From assembly GCA_034669505.1 (NCBI GenBank), contig JAXDNJ010000039.1, positions 1 to 64,000 on the forward strand: DNA of 64,000 nucleotides. Direction: 5' to 3'. Numbering within the stretch: the first letter of the stretch is position 1; the number at the start of each line of letters is the position of its first letter. A program made the position numbers and the translations under genes. The DNA is from JAFASC01 sp034669505. Its GTDB lineage: Bacteria; Pseudomonadota; Alphaproteobacteria; Rhizobiales; Beijerinckiaceae. The notes beneath the pieces were generated by a model. That model was not told the origin of the DNA. It saw only the letters and a list, made by a program, of their open reading frames with translations, and did not search any database. Below, piece by piece: positions 32,761 through 41,471 of this stretch.

Positions 32761-34167
32761 GTGACCGAGGCTGCAATCGCGCAACGCGCTCTAGACGCCG
32801 GGCAAGCCAGGCACGGCGTGTCGTTGGGCGAAGCCTTTCGCGTGTGGCTTCGCGTCGCCGCGCTCTCCTTCGGCGGCCCTGCCGGACAGATCGCGGTGAT
32901 GCATCGCATCATTGTCGACGAGAAGAAGTGGATCGGCGAGCAGCGCTTCCTGCATGCGCTGAGCTACTGCATGCTGTTGCCGGGCCCGGAAGCGCACCAA
33001 CTCACGATCTATATCGGTTGGCTGATGCACCGCTGGCCCGGCGCCATCATCGCCGGCACGCTCTTCGTTGTGCCCGGCATCATCTCGATCATGGGGTTGA
33101 GCTATGTCTATGCCGCGTTCGGCAATGTGCCGGCCGTCGCGGCGTTCTTCTTCGGACTCAAGGCGGCGGTGCTCGCGATCGTGCTGCACGCGCTGCATCG
33201 CATTGCGGGCCGCGCGCTGAAGAGCAGAGCGATGCTTGGCCTAGCCGCGCTCGCCTTTGTCGGCATTTTCTTTTTTGGCGTGCCGTTCCCGCTGATTATC
33301 TTATTGGCCGGAGCGATCGGTTTTATCGCCGCCCGTACCGGCTCGCGCGCGTTCCAGGTCGGCGGTGGACATGCCGCGGCGAAGAACGCACTTGCCGACA
33401 GCGAAAGCCTCCTTGGCGAGAACTTGCCTGAGCACGCACACCCCACGATCGCGCGAGCCGCGCGCGTCTCAGCGATCTGGCTGTCGCTCTGGCTACTTCC
33501 TGTGATCGCGGTCACCGCTCTTGCCGGCGCAGACAATGTCTTCAGCGCCATTGGTGCGTTCTTTGCGAAAATGGCCGTCGTCACCTTCGGCGGCGCCTAT
33601 GCGGTGCTTGCCTATATGGCGCAGCAGGCGGTCGAGACTTACGGATGGCTGAAACCCGGCGAGATGCTGGACGGCCTCGGTATGGCCGAGACGACGCCGG
33701 GGCCGCTCATCATGGTCGTGCAATTCGTGGGCTTCATGGCCGCATACCGGCATCCCGGCACGCTTCCGCCCATGCTTGCCGGCACGTTCGGCGGCCTGCT
33801 CGCGACGTGGTGTACGTTCGTGCCGTGCTTTCTTTGGATCGGCCTCGGCGCCCCGTTCATCGAGCGGCTGCGTGACAACAGGCCGCTCGGCGGTGCGCTT
33901 GCGGGAATTACTGCCGCAATCGTCGGCGTCATCTTGAATCTCGCGATCTGGTTCGCGCTGCACACGATCTTCGCCGAGCTTCATCCACTCGCCTGGGGAC
34001 CCGTGCATTTCGAAATGCCGGTGCTCGCCAACGTGAATGTATGGGCTGCGCTCCTGACCATCGCAGCGATCATAGCGGTGTTTCGTTTCAAGATCGGAAT
34101 GATTCCAGTTCTAGCGGGCTGCGCGCTCGCCGGCCTGCTTTTACATCTCGCGGGGGCTCACACCTGA
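32761..34167 (+). CDS. chrA: Chromate efflux transporter, two-domain ChrA
   Basis: A 468-residue inner-membrane protein of the CHR family, which exports chromate. Both homologous halves are present: the first with LSFGGPAGQIAVMHR and LLPGPEAHQLTIYIGW, the second with VVTFGGAYAVLAYMAQQAV and ETTPGPLIMVVQFVGFMAAY. About ten to twelve membrane segments are visible. The GTG at 32761 follows GGAAGGAAGGGT. It is the third gene of the operon and its presence makes chromate resistance the likely function. ChrA members may also carry sulfate, so chromate specificity is established by family and by ChrB, not by sequence alone. Confidence 0.93.
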   Translation: MTEAAIAQRALDAGQARHGVSLGEAFRVWLRVAALSFGGPAGQIAVMHRIIVDEKKWIGEQRFLHALSYCMLLPGPEAHQLTIYIGWLMHRWPGAIIAGTLFVVPGIISIMGLSYVYAAFGNVPAVAAFFFGLKAAVLAIVLHALHRIAGRALKSRAMLGLAALAFVGIFFFGVPFPLIILLAGAIGFIAARTGSRAFQVGGGHAAAKNALADSESLLGENLPEHAHPTIARAARVSAIWLSLWLLPVIAVTALAGADNVFSAIGAFFAKMAVVTFGGAYAVLAYMAQQAVETYGWLKPGEMLDGLGMAETTPGPLIMVVQFVGFMAAYRHPGTLPPMLAGTFGGLLATWCTFVPCFLWIGLGAPFIERLRDNRPLGGALAGITAAIVGVILNLAIWFALHTIFAELHPLAWGPVHFEMPVLANVNVWAALLTIAAIIAVFRFKIGMIPVLAGCALAGLLLHLAGAHT

Positions 34168-34187
34168 CCACCAGAGGAGAAAGATCC

Positions 34188-35072
34188 ATGCGTGCATTGA
34201 GGCCACTCATCGCAGCGTTCGTCATAGCAACCGCGCTGCCCGCTGCGGCAGAACCCGATTGGAAAGCGGTTGGCGAGGCGCTCGGCAAGACCGGACAGAT
34301 CATGCCCGGCGGCGTCTACCGGGTCGGCATGCCGCGGACCGATCTGAAGGTCACGCTCGATGGCGTGCCGATCCAAGCCGGGTTTGCGCTGGGTTCCTGG
34401 CTGGCGTTCAAGCCGATGGGCGATGCGGCCATGGTCATGGGCGACCTCGTTCTCACCGGCGATGAAGTCAATCCGGTCATGGAGATATTGCTCGCGCGCG
34501 GAATCGAGATTACGGCTCTGCACAATCATCTGCTGCGCTCCGAGCCCTTCACGATGTACATGCATGTGAGCGGACATGGCGATCCCGTGAAACTCGCGGC
34601 TGCCTTGCACGAAGGACTCGCACGATCGAAGACGCCGCTCGGCGCTGCAGCGCCGCCCGCCGCGTCCGCCGAAATTACGTTCGATACAAAGGCCGTCGAT
34701 GCGGCGATCGGTTACAAAGGGAAACTCAGCGGCACTGTCCTGCAATATTCGATTCCACGCGCCGAGCCGGTGCGCGACAGCGAAATGGATGTGCCTGAAG
34801 CGATGGGCTCGGCCATCGCCATCAATTTCCAGCCGACCGGCGGCAACAAGGCCGGCACCACCGGCGATTTCGTGCTCACCGCGAAGGAGGTCAATCCGGT
34901 GCTCCGCGCGCTCCGCACGCACGGCATCGAGGTGACCGCTGTGCATAATCACATGCTCGACGATCAGCCGCGCATGTTCTTCATGCATTTTTGGGCAAAC
35001 GACGATGCACAGAAGCTCGCAACGGGGCTGCGCGCCGCACTCGATCAGGTGAACGTCGCCAAGGCACAGTGA
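34188..35072 (+). CDS. DUF1259 (LppY/LpqO-like) secreted protein with two internal repeats
   Basis: A 294-residue exported protein: signal peptide FVIATALPAAAEP, then two similar halves. Each half has GD-x-VLT-x-x-EVNPV, GIE-x-TA, HNH (residues 112-114 and 253-255) and a later MH (125-126 and 266-267) plus a KLA-x-x-L segment. The repeated His clusters could bind a metal or oxyanion. DUF1259 matches the LppY/LpqO group, of unknown function. The ATG at 34188 follows AGGAGAAAGATCC. It lies 20 bases after chrA and 18 before the TauE gene, so it belongs to the operon. Confidence 0.85.
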   Translation: MRALRPLIAAFVIATALPAAAEPDWKAVGEALGKTGQIMPGGVYRVGMPRTDLKVTLDGVPIQAGFALGSWLAFKPMGDAAMVMGDLVLTGDEVNPVMEILLARGIEITALHNHLLRSEPFTMYMHVSGHGDPVKLAAALHEGLARSKTPLGAAAPPAASAEITFDTKAVDAAIGYKGKLSGTVLQYSIPRAEPVRDSEMDVPEAMGSAIAINFQPTGGNKAGTTGDFVLTAKEVNPVLRALRTHGIEVTAVHNHMLDDQPRMFFMHFWANDDAQKLATGLRAALDQVNVAKAQ

Positions 35073-35090
35073 CAGCAGCGGAGTGGCAGC

Positions 35091-35849
35091 GTGGGCGATC
35101 TCAGCTTCGACCACGCTCTCTTCCTGGGGTCATTCTTCGCCTCAACATTTGCGGCCGCGGTCGTCGCGGGCCTTGCGGGTTTTGCGTTCGGTATCGTAGC
35201 TGCCGCAGCCTGGCTTCACATCCTCTCTCCGCAGCAAACGGTGGCCTTGATCATCGGCTACGGATTGATCGTGCAGGGTTATGCCGTGTGGAAGCTGCGG
35301 CATGCTTTGAGCTGGCGGCGGCTCTGGCCGTTCCTGGTTGGGGGAATCCCGGGCGTTGCGCTCGGAATCGCCGTCCTGCGATGGACAAACCCCGCCTATA
35401 TTCGCGCCGCCATAGGAGCAGTGCTCATCCTGTATTCGATCTATAGCCTTGCACGACCGACGCTCAGACCTGTTCGGCCGCGCGCGCTTGCAGATGTGCT
35501 CATCGGTTTCCTCAACGGCTTGCTCGGCGGGCTTACCGGGCTCGCGGGAATTGTTGTCGTGATCTGGAGCGGCCTGCGCGGCTGGCCGAAAGACGTGCAG
35601 CGCACAGTCTTTCAGCCGATCGGCGTCGCGACCTTTCTGATGAGCGCGGTCGGGCTTGGGACAGCCGGGCTTGTCGACGCCGAGACAGTGAGATCGTTTT
35701 TGCTCGGCCTGCCGGTCCTGCTTGCCGGAACATGGCTCGGCCTGAGGCTCTACGGTCGGCTCGATGAAGCGGCTTTTCGCAAGCTCCTGCTGGTGCTCGT
35801 CCTGGCCTCTGGCGCGGCGTTGCTTTTTCCTGCTTCGCAGCGCCCATAG
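35091..35849 (+). CDS. TauE/SafE family permease (sulfite/anion exporter-like)
   Basis: A 252-residue membrane protein with about eight helices. Family features: two similar halves, the first with AGLAGFAFGIVAAAAWLHIL and the second with GFLNGLLGGLTGLAGIVVVI. The GTG at 35091 follows GGAG. TauE/SafE proteins are proposed to move sulfite, sulfoacetate or other small anions out of the cell. As the last gene of the chr operon it may carry an anion linked to chromate stress, such as sulfite made by the rhodanese domain; this is inference. A second member of the family, in another context, is at 56777. Confidence 0.85.
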   Translation: MGDLSFDHALFLGSFFASTFAAAVVAGLAGFAFGIVAAAAWLHILSPQQTVALIIGYGLIVQGYAVWKLRHALSWRRLWPFLVGGIPGVALGIAVLRWTNPAYIRAAIGAVLILYSIYSLARPTLRPVRPRALADVLIGFLNGLLGGLTGLAGIVVVIWSGLRGWPKDVQRTVFQPIGVATFLMSAVGLGTAGLVDAETVRSFLLGLPVLLAGTWLGLRLYGRLDEAAFRKLLLVLVLASGAALLFPASQRP

Positions 35850-35926
35850 GCGGCGAGCGCTGCGTCTCGCTTGCCGCGCGCGAGCCTCCCCGCTAAGACG
35901 GCCGGCCTTCCCTAGAGGATAGAGCA

Positions 35927-36418
35927 ATGGCCGAACCGCGCCGAGCCGCGCGCGATGACGATCCTTTGCCGGGAGCGCGTCTCCTGGTGGTCGAGGCGCG
36001 CTTCTATGACGCGATCGGCGCGATGCTGCTCGATGGGGCGACGGCTGCGATCGAGGCGGCGGGCGCGAGTGCCACGATTGTGTCCGTGCCCGGTGCTCTG
36101 GAAATTCCCGCCGCGATGGCGATATCGCTCGATGCCGCGGCAAACATCGCGCGACCCTTCGATGGTGCGGTTGCGCTCGGCTGCATCATCCGCGGCGAGA
36201 CCTATCATTTCGAGATCGTTGCCAATGAAAGCGCGCGGGCTTTGATGGAGCTGTCGGTTCAGCGCAAATTCCCGATCGGCAACGGCATTCTGACCGTCGA
36301 GAACGAGGCGCAGGCGCTGGTGCGTGCTGACCCAAAACAGCTCGACAAAGGCGGCGATGCGGCGCGCGCGGCGCTGGCGCTCATCCGCTTGCGGCGCAAT
36401 GCCGGTGCAGCCAGATGA
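35927..36418 (+). CDS. ribH: 6,7-dimethyl-8-ribityllumazine synthase
   Basis: A 163-residue enzyme of riboflavin synthesis that condenses the ribityl-pyrimidine with dihydroxybutanone phosphate. Seen: SVPGALEIPAAMAISLDA (phosphate site), GCIIRGETYHFEIVANESAR with the catalytic histidine, and PIGNGILTVEN. Start ATG at 35927 follows AGAGGATAGAGCA. It overlaps nusB by four bases (ATGA) and leads the ribH-nusB-thiL operon, a common alphaproteobacterial order. No FMN riboswitch is apparent in the 77 bases upstream. Confidence 0.95.
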   Translation: MAEPRRAARDDDPLPGARLLVVEARFYDAIGAMLLDGATAAIEAAGASATIVSVPGALEIPAAMAISLDAAANIARPFDGAVALGCIIRGETYHFEIVANESARALMELSVQRKFPIGNGILTVENEAQALVRADPKQLDKGGDAARAALALIRLRRNAGAAR

Positions 36419-36894
36419 GCCGTGCAGAACAGCGCTCCGCCGCCCGCCTTGCCATCGTGCAGGCGCTCTATCAGATGGATGTGACCGGCAAAGGCCTCAA
36501 CGAAATCCTCGCCGAGTTCGAGAGTTTTTGGATCGGCCGCGAAGTCGAAGGCGATGAATACAAGCCCGCCGAGCTCGCCTTCTTCCGCGATGTGCTGGGC
36601 GGGGTGCTCAAGGAGCAGCGTGCGATCGACCCGCTGATCGATCGCACCCTCGCCGAGGGATGGCCGCTGAAGCGGGTCGAGGCGGTCATGCGCGCCGTGT
36701 TGCGCGCCGGCGCCTACGAGCTGAAAGCGCGCGCCGACGTGCCGGCGCGCGTTGTCATCACTGAATATGTTGCGGTCGCCAGCGCCTTTTTCGAGCGTGA
36801 GGAAGCGGGCATGACCAACGCTGTGCTCGATAAGCTGGCGCGTCAGTTGCGGCCCGGAGAATTGGATGAGAAGGCGCCGCGCTTTAGTGCCTGA
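36415..36894 (+). CDS. nusB: Transcription antitermination factor NusB
   Basis: A 159-residue all-helical RNA-binding protein that joins NusE to boxA during rRNA antitermination. RSAARLAIVQALYQMD near residue 6, then INPLID-like QRAIDPLIDRTLAEGWPLKR and VVITEYVAVASAFF are typical. It starts in the ribH stop (ATGA overlap) and is followed by thiL after 21 bases. Confidence 0.95.
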   Translation: MSRAEQRSAARLAIVQALYQMDVTGKGLNEILAEFESFWIGREVEGDEYKPAELAFFRDVLGGVLKEQRAIDPLIDRTLAEGWPLKRVEAVMRAVLRAGAYELKARADVPARVVITEYVAVASAFFEREEAGMTNAVLDKLARQLRPGELDEKAPRFSA

Positions 36895-36915
36895 TTTGTC
36901 GTATATTGTGCGGGA

Positions 36916-37893
36916 ATGATCTCCGAAGACGATCTCATCGCGCGCTTTTTCGCGCCCATAGCCGGGCAGGGCGGCCTCGGGCTGCGCGACGATGCCGCGC
37001 TCGTCGCGATCGGTCCCGATGAAGAACTTGTCGTCACGGCTGATGCGCTTGCAGCCGGCGTGCATTTCTTTGCCGACGATCCGCCGGACTCGATTGCGCG
37101 CAAAGCGCTGCGCGTGAACTTGTCCGATCTTGCTGCAAAGGGCGCCACGCCGGCAGGCTTTCTCTTATCCCTCGCGCTACCCAAGGATTGGCGCGAGGAT
37201 TGGCTCAGAGCGTTTGCCGATGCGTTGGCGGAAGATGCGCGGAACCTTTCGTGCCCGCTCCTCGGTGGCGACACGATCCGCTCGCCGGGCGAATTGATTT
37301 TATCTATTACCGCACTTGGCGCGGTGCCGCGCGGCGAGATGGTGCGTCGCGACGGTGCGCGCGTCGGCGATCGCATTTATGTCTCGGGCACGATCGGCGA
37401 CGCGGCCGCGGGATTGATGCTGCGCAGACAGAAAGAGGCGGGCGCATCGCTGGATGCGCACACGCGCCACTTTTTGCTCGACCGCTACCTGCATCCACAG
37501 CCGAGACTCGGACTGGCGCCGATCCTTCGCGCATATGCAACGGCAGCGATGGATGTTTCCGACGGCGTCGTCGGCGATCTCACCAAAATGCTGCTCGTCT
37601 CTAGCGTGTCGGCGCGGATCGAGCTGCCGCGCATTCCGTTGTCCGATGCGGTTCGCAGCGCACTTGCGGCCGACCCAAGCCTGGATGAACTCCTTCTCAT
37701 CGGCGGTGACGATTACGAGATTCTTTGCACAGTGCCGCCGCACGAGATCGAGAGCTTCGAAGCTGCGGCGACAAAGGCCCTAGTCGATGTCACCGCGATC
37801 GGGGTGGTCGAGGCGGGACACGATGCGCCTTGTTTCCTGGATAAGCACGGCACAAAGAAAACGTTCGCCCGGGGATCATTCAGCCATTTCTGA
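36916..37893 (+). CDS. thiL: Thiamine-monophosphate kinase
   Basis: A 325-residue AIR-synthase-fold kinase that phosphorylates thiamine monophosphate to the diphosphate. Visible: GLRDDAALVAIGPDEELVVT at the N-terminal metal site, ADALAAGVHFFADD, VNLSDLAAKGATP, CPLLGGDTIRSPG and AMDVSDGVVGDLTKML. The start ATG at 36916 is 21 bases after the nusB stop. The overall length is normal for ThiL. It is the last gene of the ribH-nusB-thiL operon, linking flavin and thiamine cofactor synthesis with rRNA transcription control. Confidence 0.95.
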   Translation: MISEDDLIARFFAPIAGQGGLGLRDDAALVAIGPDEELVVTADALAAGVHFFADDPPDSIARKALRVNLSDLAAKGATPAGFLLSLALPKDWREDWLRAFADALAEDARNLSCPLLGGDTIRSPGELILSITALGAVPRGEMVRRDGARVGDRIYVSGTIGDAAAGLMLRRQKEAGASLDAHTRHFLLDRYLHPQPRLGLAPILRAYATAAMDVSDGVVGDLTKMLLVSSVSARIELPRIPLSDAVRSALAADPSLDELLLIGGDDYEILCTVPPHEIESFEAAATKALVDVTAIGVVEAGHDAPCFLDKHGTKKTFARGSFSHF

Positions 37894-37946
37894 ACGCATG
37901 CGATGAGCGCTCCAGCTTCCTCAGCCGTCCCGCTGACACTGCGCCG

Positions 37947-39131
37947 ATGCAGTCCGAGGTGACACTGCGCGGCAACGTTCTGCGGCTTGCGACCGCCACG
38001 GCGCTCGGCGGCGCCAATTCGACCGTCATCTTCGCCACCGGCTCGATCATCGGCGCGGAGATCGCGCCCGATCCAGCTTTGGCGACACTGCCGCTGTCGA
38101 TGTTCGTGGTCGGCCTCGCCGTCGGCACCCTGCCGACCGGCTGGATCTCCCGCAGCTTTGGGCGGCGCGTCGCGTTCTTCATCGGCTGCGGCGTTGGAGC
38201 GCTCTGTGGCGCGCTGGCGACAATCGCCATCACGACCGGCGCGTTCGCGCTCTTCTGTGCCGCGACCTTCTGCGGCGGCCTGTATGCCGCCGTCGTGCAG
38301 TCCTATCGCTTCGCCGCGGCTGACGGCGCGAGCGCCAGTTTCCGGGCGAAGGCCGTCGCCTGGGTGCTCACCGGCGGCATTTTCGCCGGCATCGTCGGCC
38401 CGCAGCTCGTGCAATGGACAATGAACCTGTCGCCGCATCTCTTCGCGGCGAGCTATATCGGGCAGGGCGCGATTGCGCTGCTTGCGATCGCGGTGCTTGC
38501 CAGCGTGCACGCGCCGCGCCCCGCGCCGGCGGATCTCCACGGCGGGCGGCCGCTTTCGGAAATCGTCCTGCACAGCGATTTCCTCACCGCGGCGCTCTGC
38601 GGCGTCGTCTCCTATGCGCTGATGAATTTCGTCATGACATCCGCGCCGCTCGCGATGCGCATGTGTGGCCATTCGCTCACCGAGTCCAATCTCGGCATCC
38701 AATGGCATGTCATCGCCATGTATGGGCCGAGCTTCGTCACCGGCTCCCTTATCGGTCGCTTCGGCGCGAAGCGCATTGTGGCGATCGGGCTCGCACTTGA
38801 GGCTGTCGCGGCGCTGATCGGGCTTGCCGGTATCACCGTGGCGCATTTCTGGTCGGCGCTGGTCGTGCTCGGCATCGGCTGGAATTTCGGGTTTGTCGGC
38901 GCCTCCGCCCTGGTGCTGGAGACTCACACGCCCCCCGAGCGCAACAAGGTCCAGGCTTTCAACGACTTCCTCGTCTTCGGCACGATGGCAATCGGCTCGT
39001 TTTCCTCCGGGCAGATCCTTGCCAATTCCGGCTGGTCGATGGTGAACATAGTGGTCTTCCCACCGGTCGCTCTCGCGCTTGCCGCGCTGCTTCTCCTGAG
39101 CCGGCGGCGCAGCCCAGAAGCCTTGATCTAG
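37947..39131 (+). CDS. MFS transporter
   Basis: A 394-residue 12-helix major facilitator protein. Motif A is present after helix 2 (WISRSFGRRVAFF), and GGLYAAVVQSYRFAAADGAS and LIGRFGAKRIVAIG follow. The substrate is not predictable. The start is of interest: an earlier ATG at 37903 opens a 14-codon frame ending in the same LTLR residues, out of phase with the main frame because the 11-base word TGACACTGCGC occurs twice, 26 bases apart (37934 and 37960). The gene may have gained a short duplication and now uses the ATG at 37947. It follows thiL by 53 bases. Confidence 0.85.
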   Translation: MQSEVTLRGNVLRLATATALGGANSTVIFATGSIIGAEIAPDPALATLPLSMFVVGLAVGTLPTGWISRSFGRRVAFFIGCGVGALCGALATIAITTGAFALFCAATFCGGLYAAVVQSYRFAAADGASASFRAKAVAWVLTGGIFAGIVGPQLVQWTMNLSPHLFAASYIGQGAIALLAIAVLASVHAPRPAPADLHGGRPLSEIVLHSDFLTAALCGVVSYALMNFVMTSAPLAMRMCGHSLTESNLGIQWHVIAMYGPSFVTGSLIGRFGAKRIVAIGLALEAVAALIGLAGITVAHFWSALVVLGIGWNFGFVGASALVLETHTPPERNKVQAFNDFLVFGTMAIGSFSSGQILANSGWSMVNIVVFPPVALALAALLLLSRRRSPEALI

Positions 39132-39266
39132 ACGATTGCGGGCGGCCCCGCTTTCTGGCAAGAGGGCGCGCAAATGCGGCCGCCCGGCCGCGAATCCTGA
39201 GGCCGCGCGTCCGTGCGTCGGCCCTCGAAGCAACAACCAGCGACACGCGGAACGAGGCTTTCACCT

Positions 39267-41399
39267 ATGGCTATTTGGCTCATCATCATCGGCGGGCTCT
39301 TGTCCGTCGTATACGGCGGCGTGACGGTCAGTCAGCTCATGCGCGCCGACGCGGGCTCGGCGCGCATGCAGGAGATCGCCGGGGCGATCGCCGAGGGTGC
39401 GCAAGCGTATCTGCGGCGCCAATACACGACCATTGCGGCGGTGGGCGTGGTCATCTTCATCGGTCTCGGCTTGCTCCTTTCCTGGCCGGTCGCTCTCGGG
39501 TTTCTCATCGGCGCGGTTCTGTCGGGCGCAGCCGGGTTCATCGGCATGAACGTGTCGGTGCGCGCCAACGTCCGCACCGCCCAGGCGGCCTCGCAGTCGC
39601 TCGGTGCCGGGCTCGACATTTCCTTCAAGGCGGGCGCCGTTACCGGCATGCTCGTCGCCGGCTTGGCGCTGCTTGGGGTCGCCGTTTATTACTGGGTGCT
39701 GACCGGCCCGTTCGGTCACGCCATCGATGACCGCGTCGTCATCGACGCGCTAGTCGCCCTCGGCTTCGGTGCCTCATTGATCTCGATCTTCGCCCGTCTC
39801 GGCGGCGGCATTTTCACCAAGGGTGCCGACGTCGGCGCCGACCTCGTCGGCAAGGTCGAGGCCGGAATTCCGGAAGACGATCCGCGCAACCCGGCGACGA
39901 TCGCGGACAATGTCGGCGACAATGTCGGCGACTGCGCCGGCATGGCGGCCGACCTCTTCGAGACCTACGCAGTGACCGTGGTGGCGACCATGGTGCTCGC
40001 CTCGATCTTCTTCCGTGGCCAGCCGGTTCTCGCCAACATGATGCTGTATCCGCTGGCGATCTGCGCCGTCTGCATCGTGACCTCGATCATCGGCACGTAT
40101 TTTGTGAAGCTCGGCGCCAACAATTCGATCATGGGCGCGCTTTACAAGGGCTTGATCGCGGCCGGCGTGCTGTCGATCGGCGGCCTTGCAATCGCGACGC
40201 ATTTCCTGATCGGGTGGGGAACCGCGGGGAAGACCGGCACCATCAACATCACCGGAACGAACCTGTTCATTTGCGGGATCGTCGGTCTTCTCGTGACCGG
40301 CCTCATCGTCTGGATCACCGAATACTATACCGGCACGGGCAAACGGCCGGTTGTCTCGATCGCGCAGGCGTCGGTGACCGGCCACGGCACCAACGTCATC
40401 CAAGGCCTGGCCGTGTCGCTTGAGGCGACCGCGCTGCCGGCGCTGGTGATCGTCGGCGGCATCATTTCGACCTACCAGCTCGCCGGTCTCTTCGGTACGG
40501 CAATCGCGGTGACGACGATGCTTGGGCTTGCCGGAATCATTGTCGCGCTCGACGCGTTCGGGCCGGTAACCGACAACGCCGGCGGCATCGCGGAAATGGC
40601 CGGCCTGCCGAAGGAAGTGCGCCACTCGACCGACGCCCTCGATGCCGTCGGCAACACCACAAAGGCAGTGACGAAGGGGTACGCGATCGGGTCCGCCGGC
40701 CTCGGTGCGCTCGTCCTGTTTGCGGCCTACACCAACGACATCGCCGCCTTCACGAAGAGCGGCGTGCCCTACTTCAAGGATGTCGGCAACGTCTCCTTCG
40801 ATCTGTCGAATCCTTACGTAGTGGCGGGCCTGATCTTCGGCGGCATGATCCCGTATCTCTTCGGCGGCATTGCTATGACGGCCGTCGGCCGTGCGGCGGG
40901 CTCTGTCGTTGAGGAGGTGCGCCGGCAGTTCCGCGAGAAGCCGGGCATCATGCAGGGTACCGACCGGCCGGACTACGCGCGCGCAGTCGATCTGCTGACG
41001 CGCGCCGCGATCCGCGAGATGATCATCCCTTCACTCCTGCCGGTGCTGGCGCCGTTCGTCGTTTATTTTGGCGTGCTGTTCCTGTCGGGATCGAAGGCGA
41101 ATGCATTCGCGGCGCTCGGCGCCTCGCTGCTCGGCGTCATCGTCAACGGCCTGTTCGTCGCGATCTCGATGACATCAGGCGGCGGCGCCTGGGATAACGC
41201 CAAGAAAAGCTTTGAGGACGGCTTCGTCGACCGGCACGGCGTCACGCATCTGAAGGGCTCCGAGGCGCATAAAGCCTCCGTTACCGGCGACACGGTCGGC
41301 GACCCCTACAAGGACACGGCGGGCCCGGCGGTGAACCCGGCGATCAAGATCACCAACATCGTCGCGCTCTTGCTGCTGGCGATCCTCGCGCATCACTGA
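39267..41399 (+). CDS. hppA: Membrane-bound proton-pumping pyrophosphatase
   Basis: A 710-residue, about 16-helix membrane protein that hydrolyses pyrophosphate and pumps protons out of the cytoplasm. The catalytic core DVGADLVGKVEAGIPEDDP followed by DNVGDNVGDCAGMAADLFE is intact. K466 in GNTTKAVTKGYAIGSAG marks the K+-independent subclass; the K+-dependent subclass has alanine at that place. The ATG at 39267 starts with the first membrane segment; the frame is open 18 codons further upstream. A 6-bp GC-rich hairpin lies in the leader at 39176-39191. Followed by a strong terminator. Confidence 0.96.
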   Translation: MAIWLIIIGGLLSVVYGGVTVSQLMRADAGSARMQEIAGAIAEGAQAYLRRQYTTIAAVGVVIFIGLGLLLSWPVALGFLIGAVLSGAAGFIGMNVSVRANVRTAQAASQSLGAGLDISFKAGAVTGMLVAGLALLGVAVYYWVLTGPFGHAIDDRVVIDALVALGFGASLISIFARLGGGIFTKGADVGADLVGKVEAGIPEDDPRNPATIADNVGDNVGDCAGMAADLFETYAVTVVATMVLASIFFRGQPVLANMMLYPLAICAVCIVTSIIGTYFVKLGANNSIMGALYKGLIAAGVLSIGGLAIATHFLIGWGTAGKTGTINITGTNLFICGIVGLLVTGLIVWITEYYTGTGKRPVVSIAQASVTGHGTNVIQGLAVSLEATALPALVIVGGIISTYQLAGLFGTAIAVTTMLGLAGIIVALDAFGPVTDNAGGIAEMAGLPKEVRHSTDALDAVGNTTKAVTKGYAIGSAGLGALVLFAAYTNDIAAFTKSGVPYFKDVGNVSFDLSNPYVVAGLIFGGMIPYLFGGIAMTAVGRAAGSVVEEVRRQFREKPGIMQGTDRPDYARAVDLLTRAAIREMIIPSLLPVLAPFVVYFGVLFLSGSKANAFAALGASLLGVIVNGLFVAISMTSGGGAWDNAKKSFEDGFVDRHGVTHLKGSEAHKASVTGDTVGDPYKDTAGPAVNPAIKITNIVALLLLAILAHH

Positions 41400-41420
41400 G
41401 CAGCGCAGCACGCCCAAAGC

Positions 41421-41450
41421 AAAATGCCCGGCAGATGCCGGGCATTTTTT
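41421..41450. terminator. Bidirectional Rho-independent terminator between hppA and bamE
   Basis: A perfect stem AAAATGCCCGGC (41421-41432) / GCCGGGCATTTT (41437-41448) with a 4-base loop AGAT, ending in six Ts on the plus strand and four As on the 5' side, so it works in both directions. It sits between the convergent stops of hppA (41399) and bamE (41472). Confidence 0.92.
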
Positions 41451-41471
41451 GTTGGAGAAACCGTGCTGAGC

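Noticed and set aside
31275..32912. A 545-codon minus-strand frame across the chromate operon
   Set aside because: It runs antisense to three well-supported genes (chrB, propeller, chrA) and shows shadow-type composition.
37713..39236. A 507-codon minus-strand frame across thiL and the MFS gene
   Set aside because: Antisense to two genes with clear family motifs; high GC gives long spurious frames.
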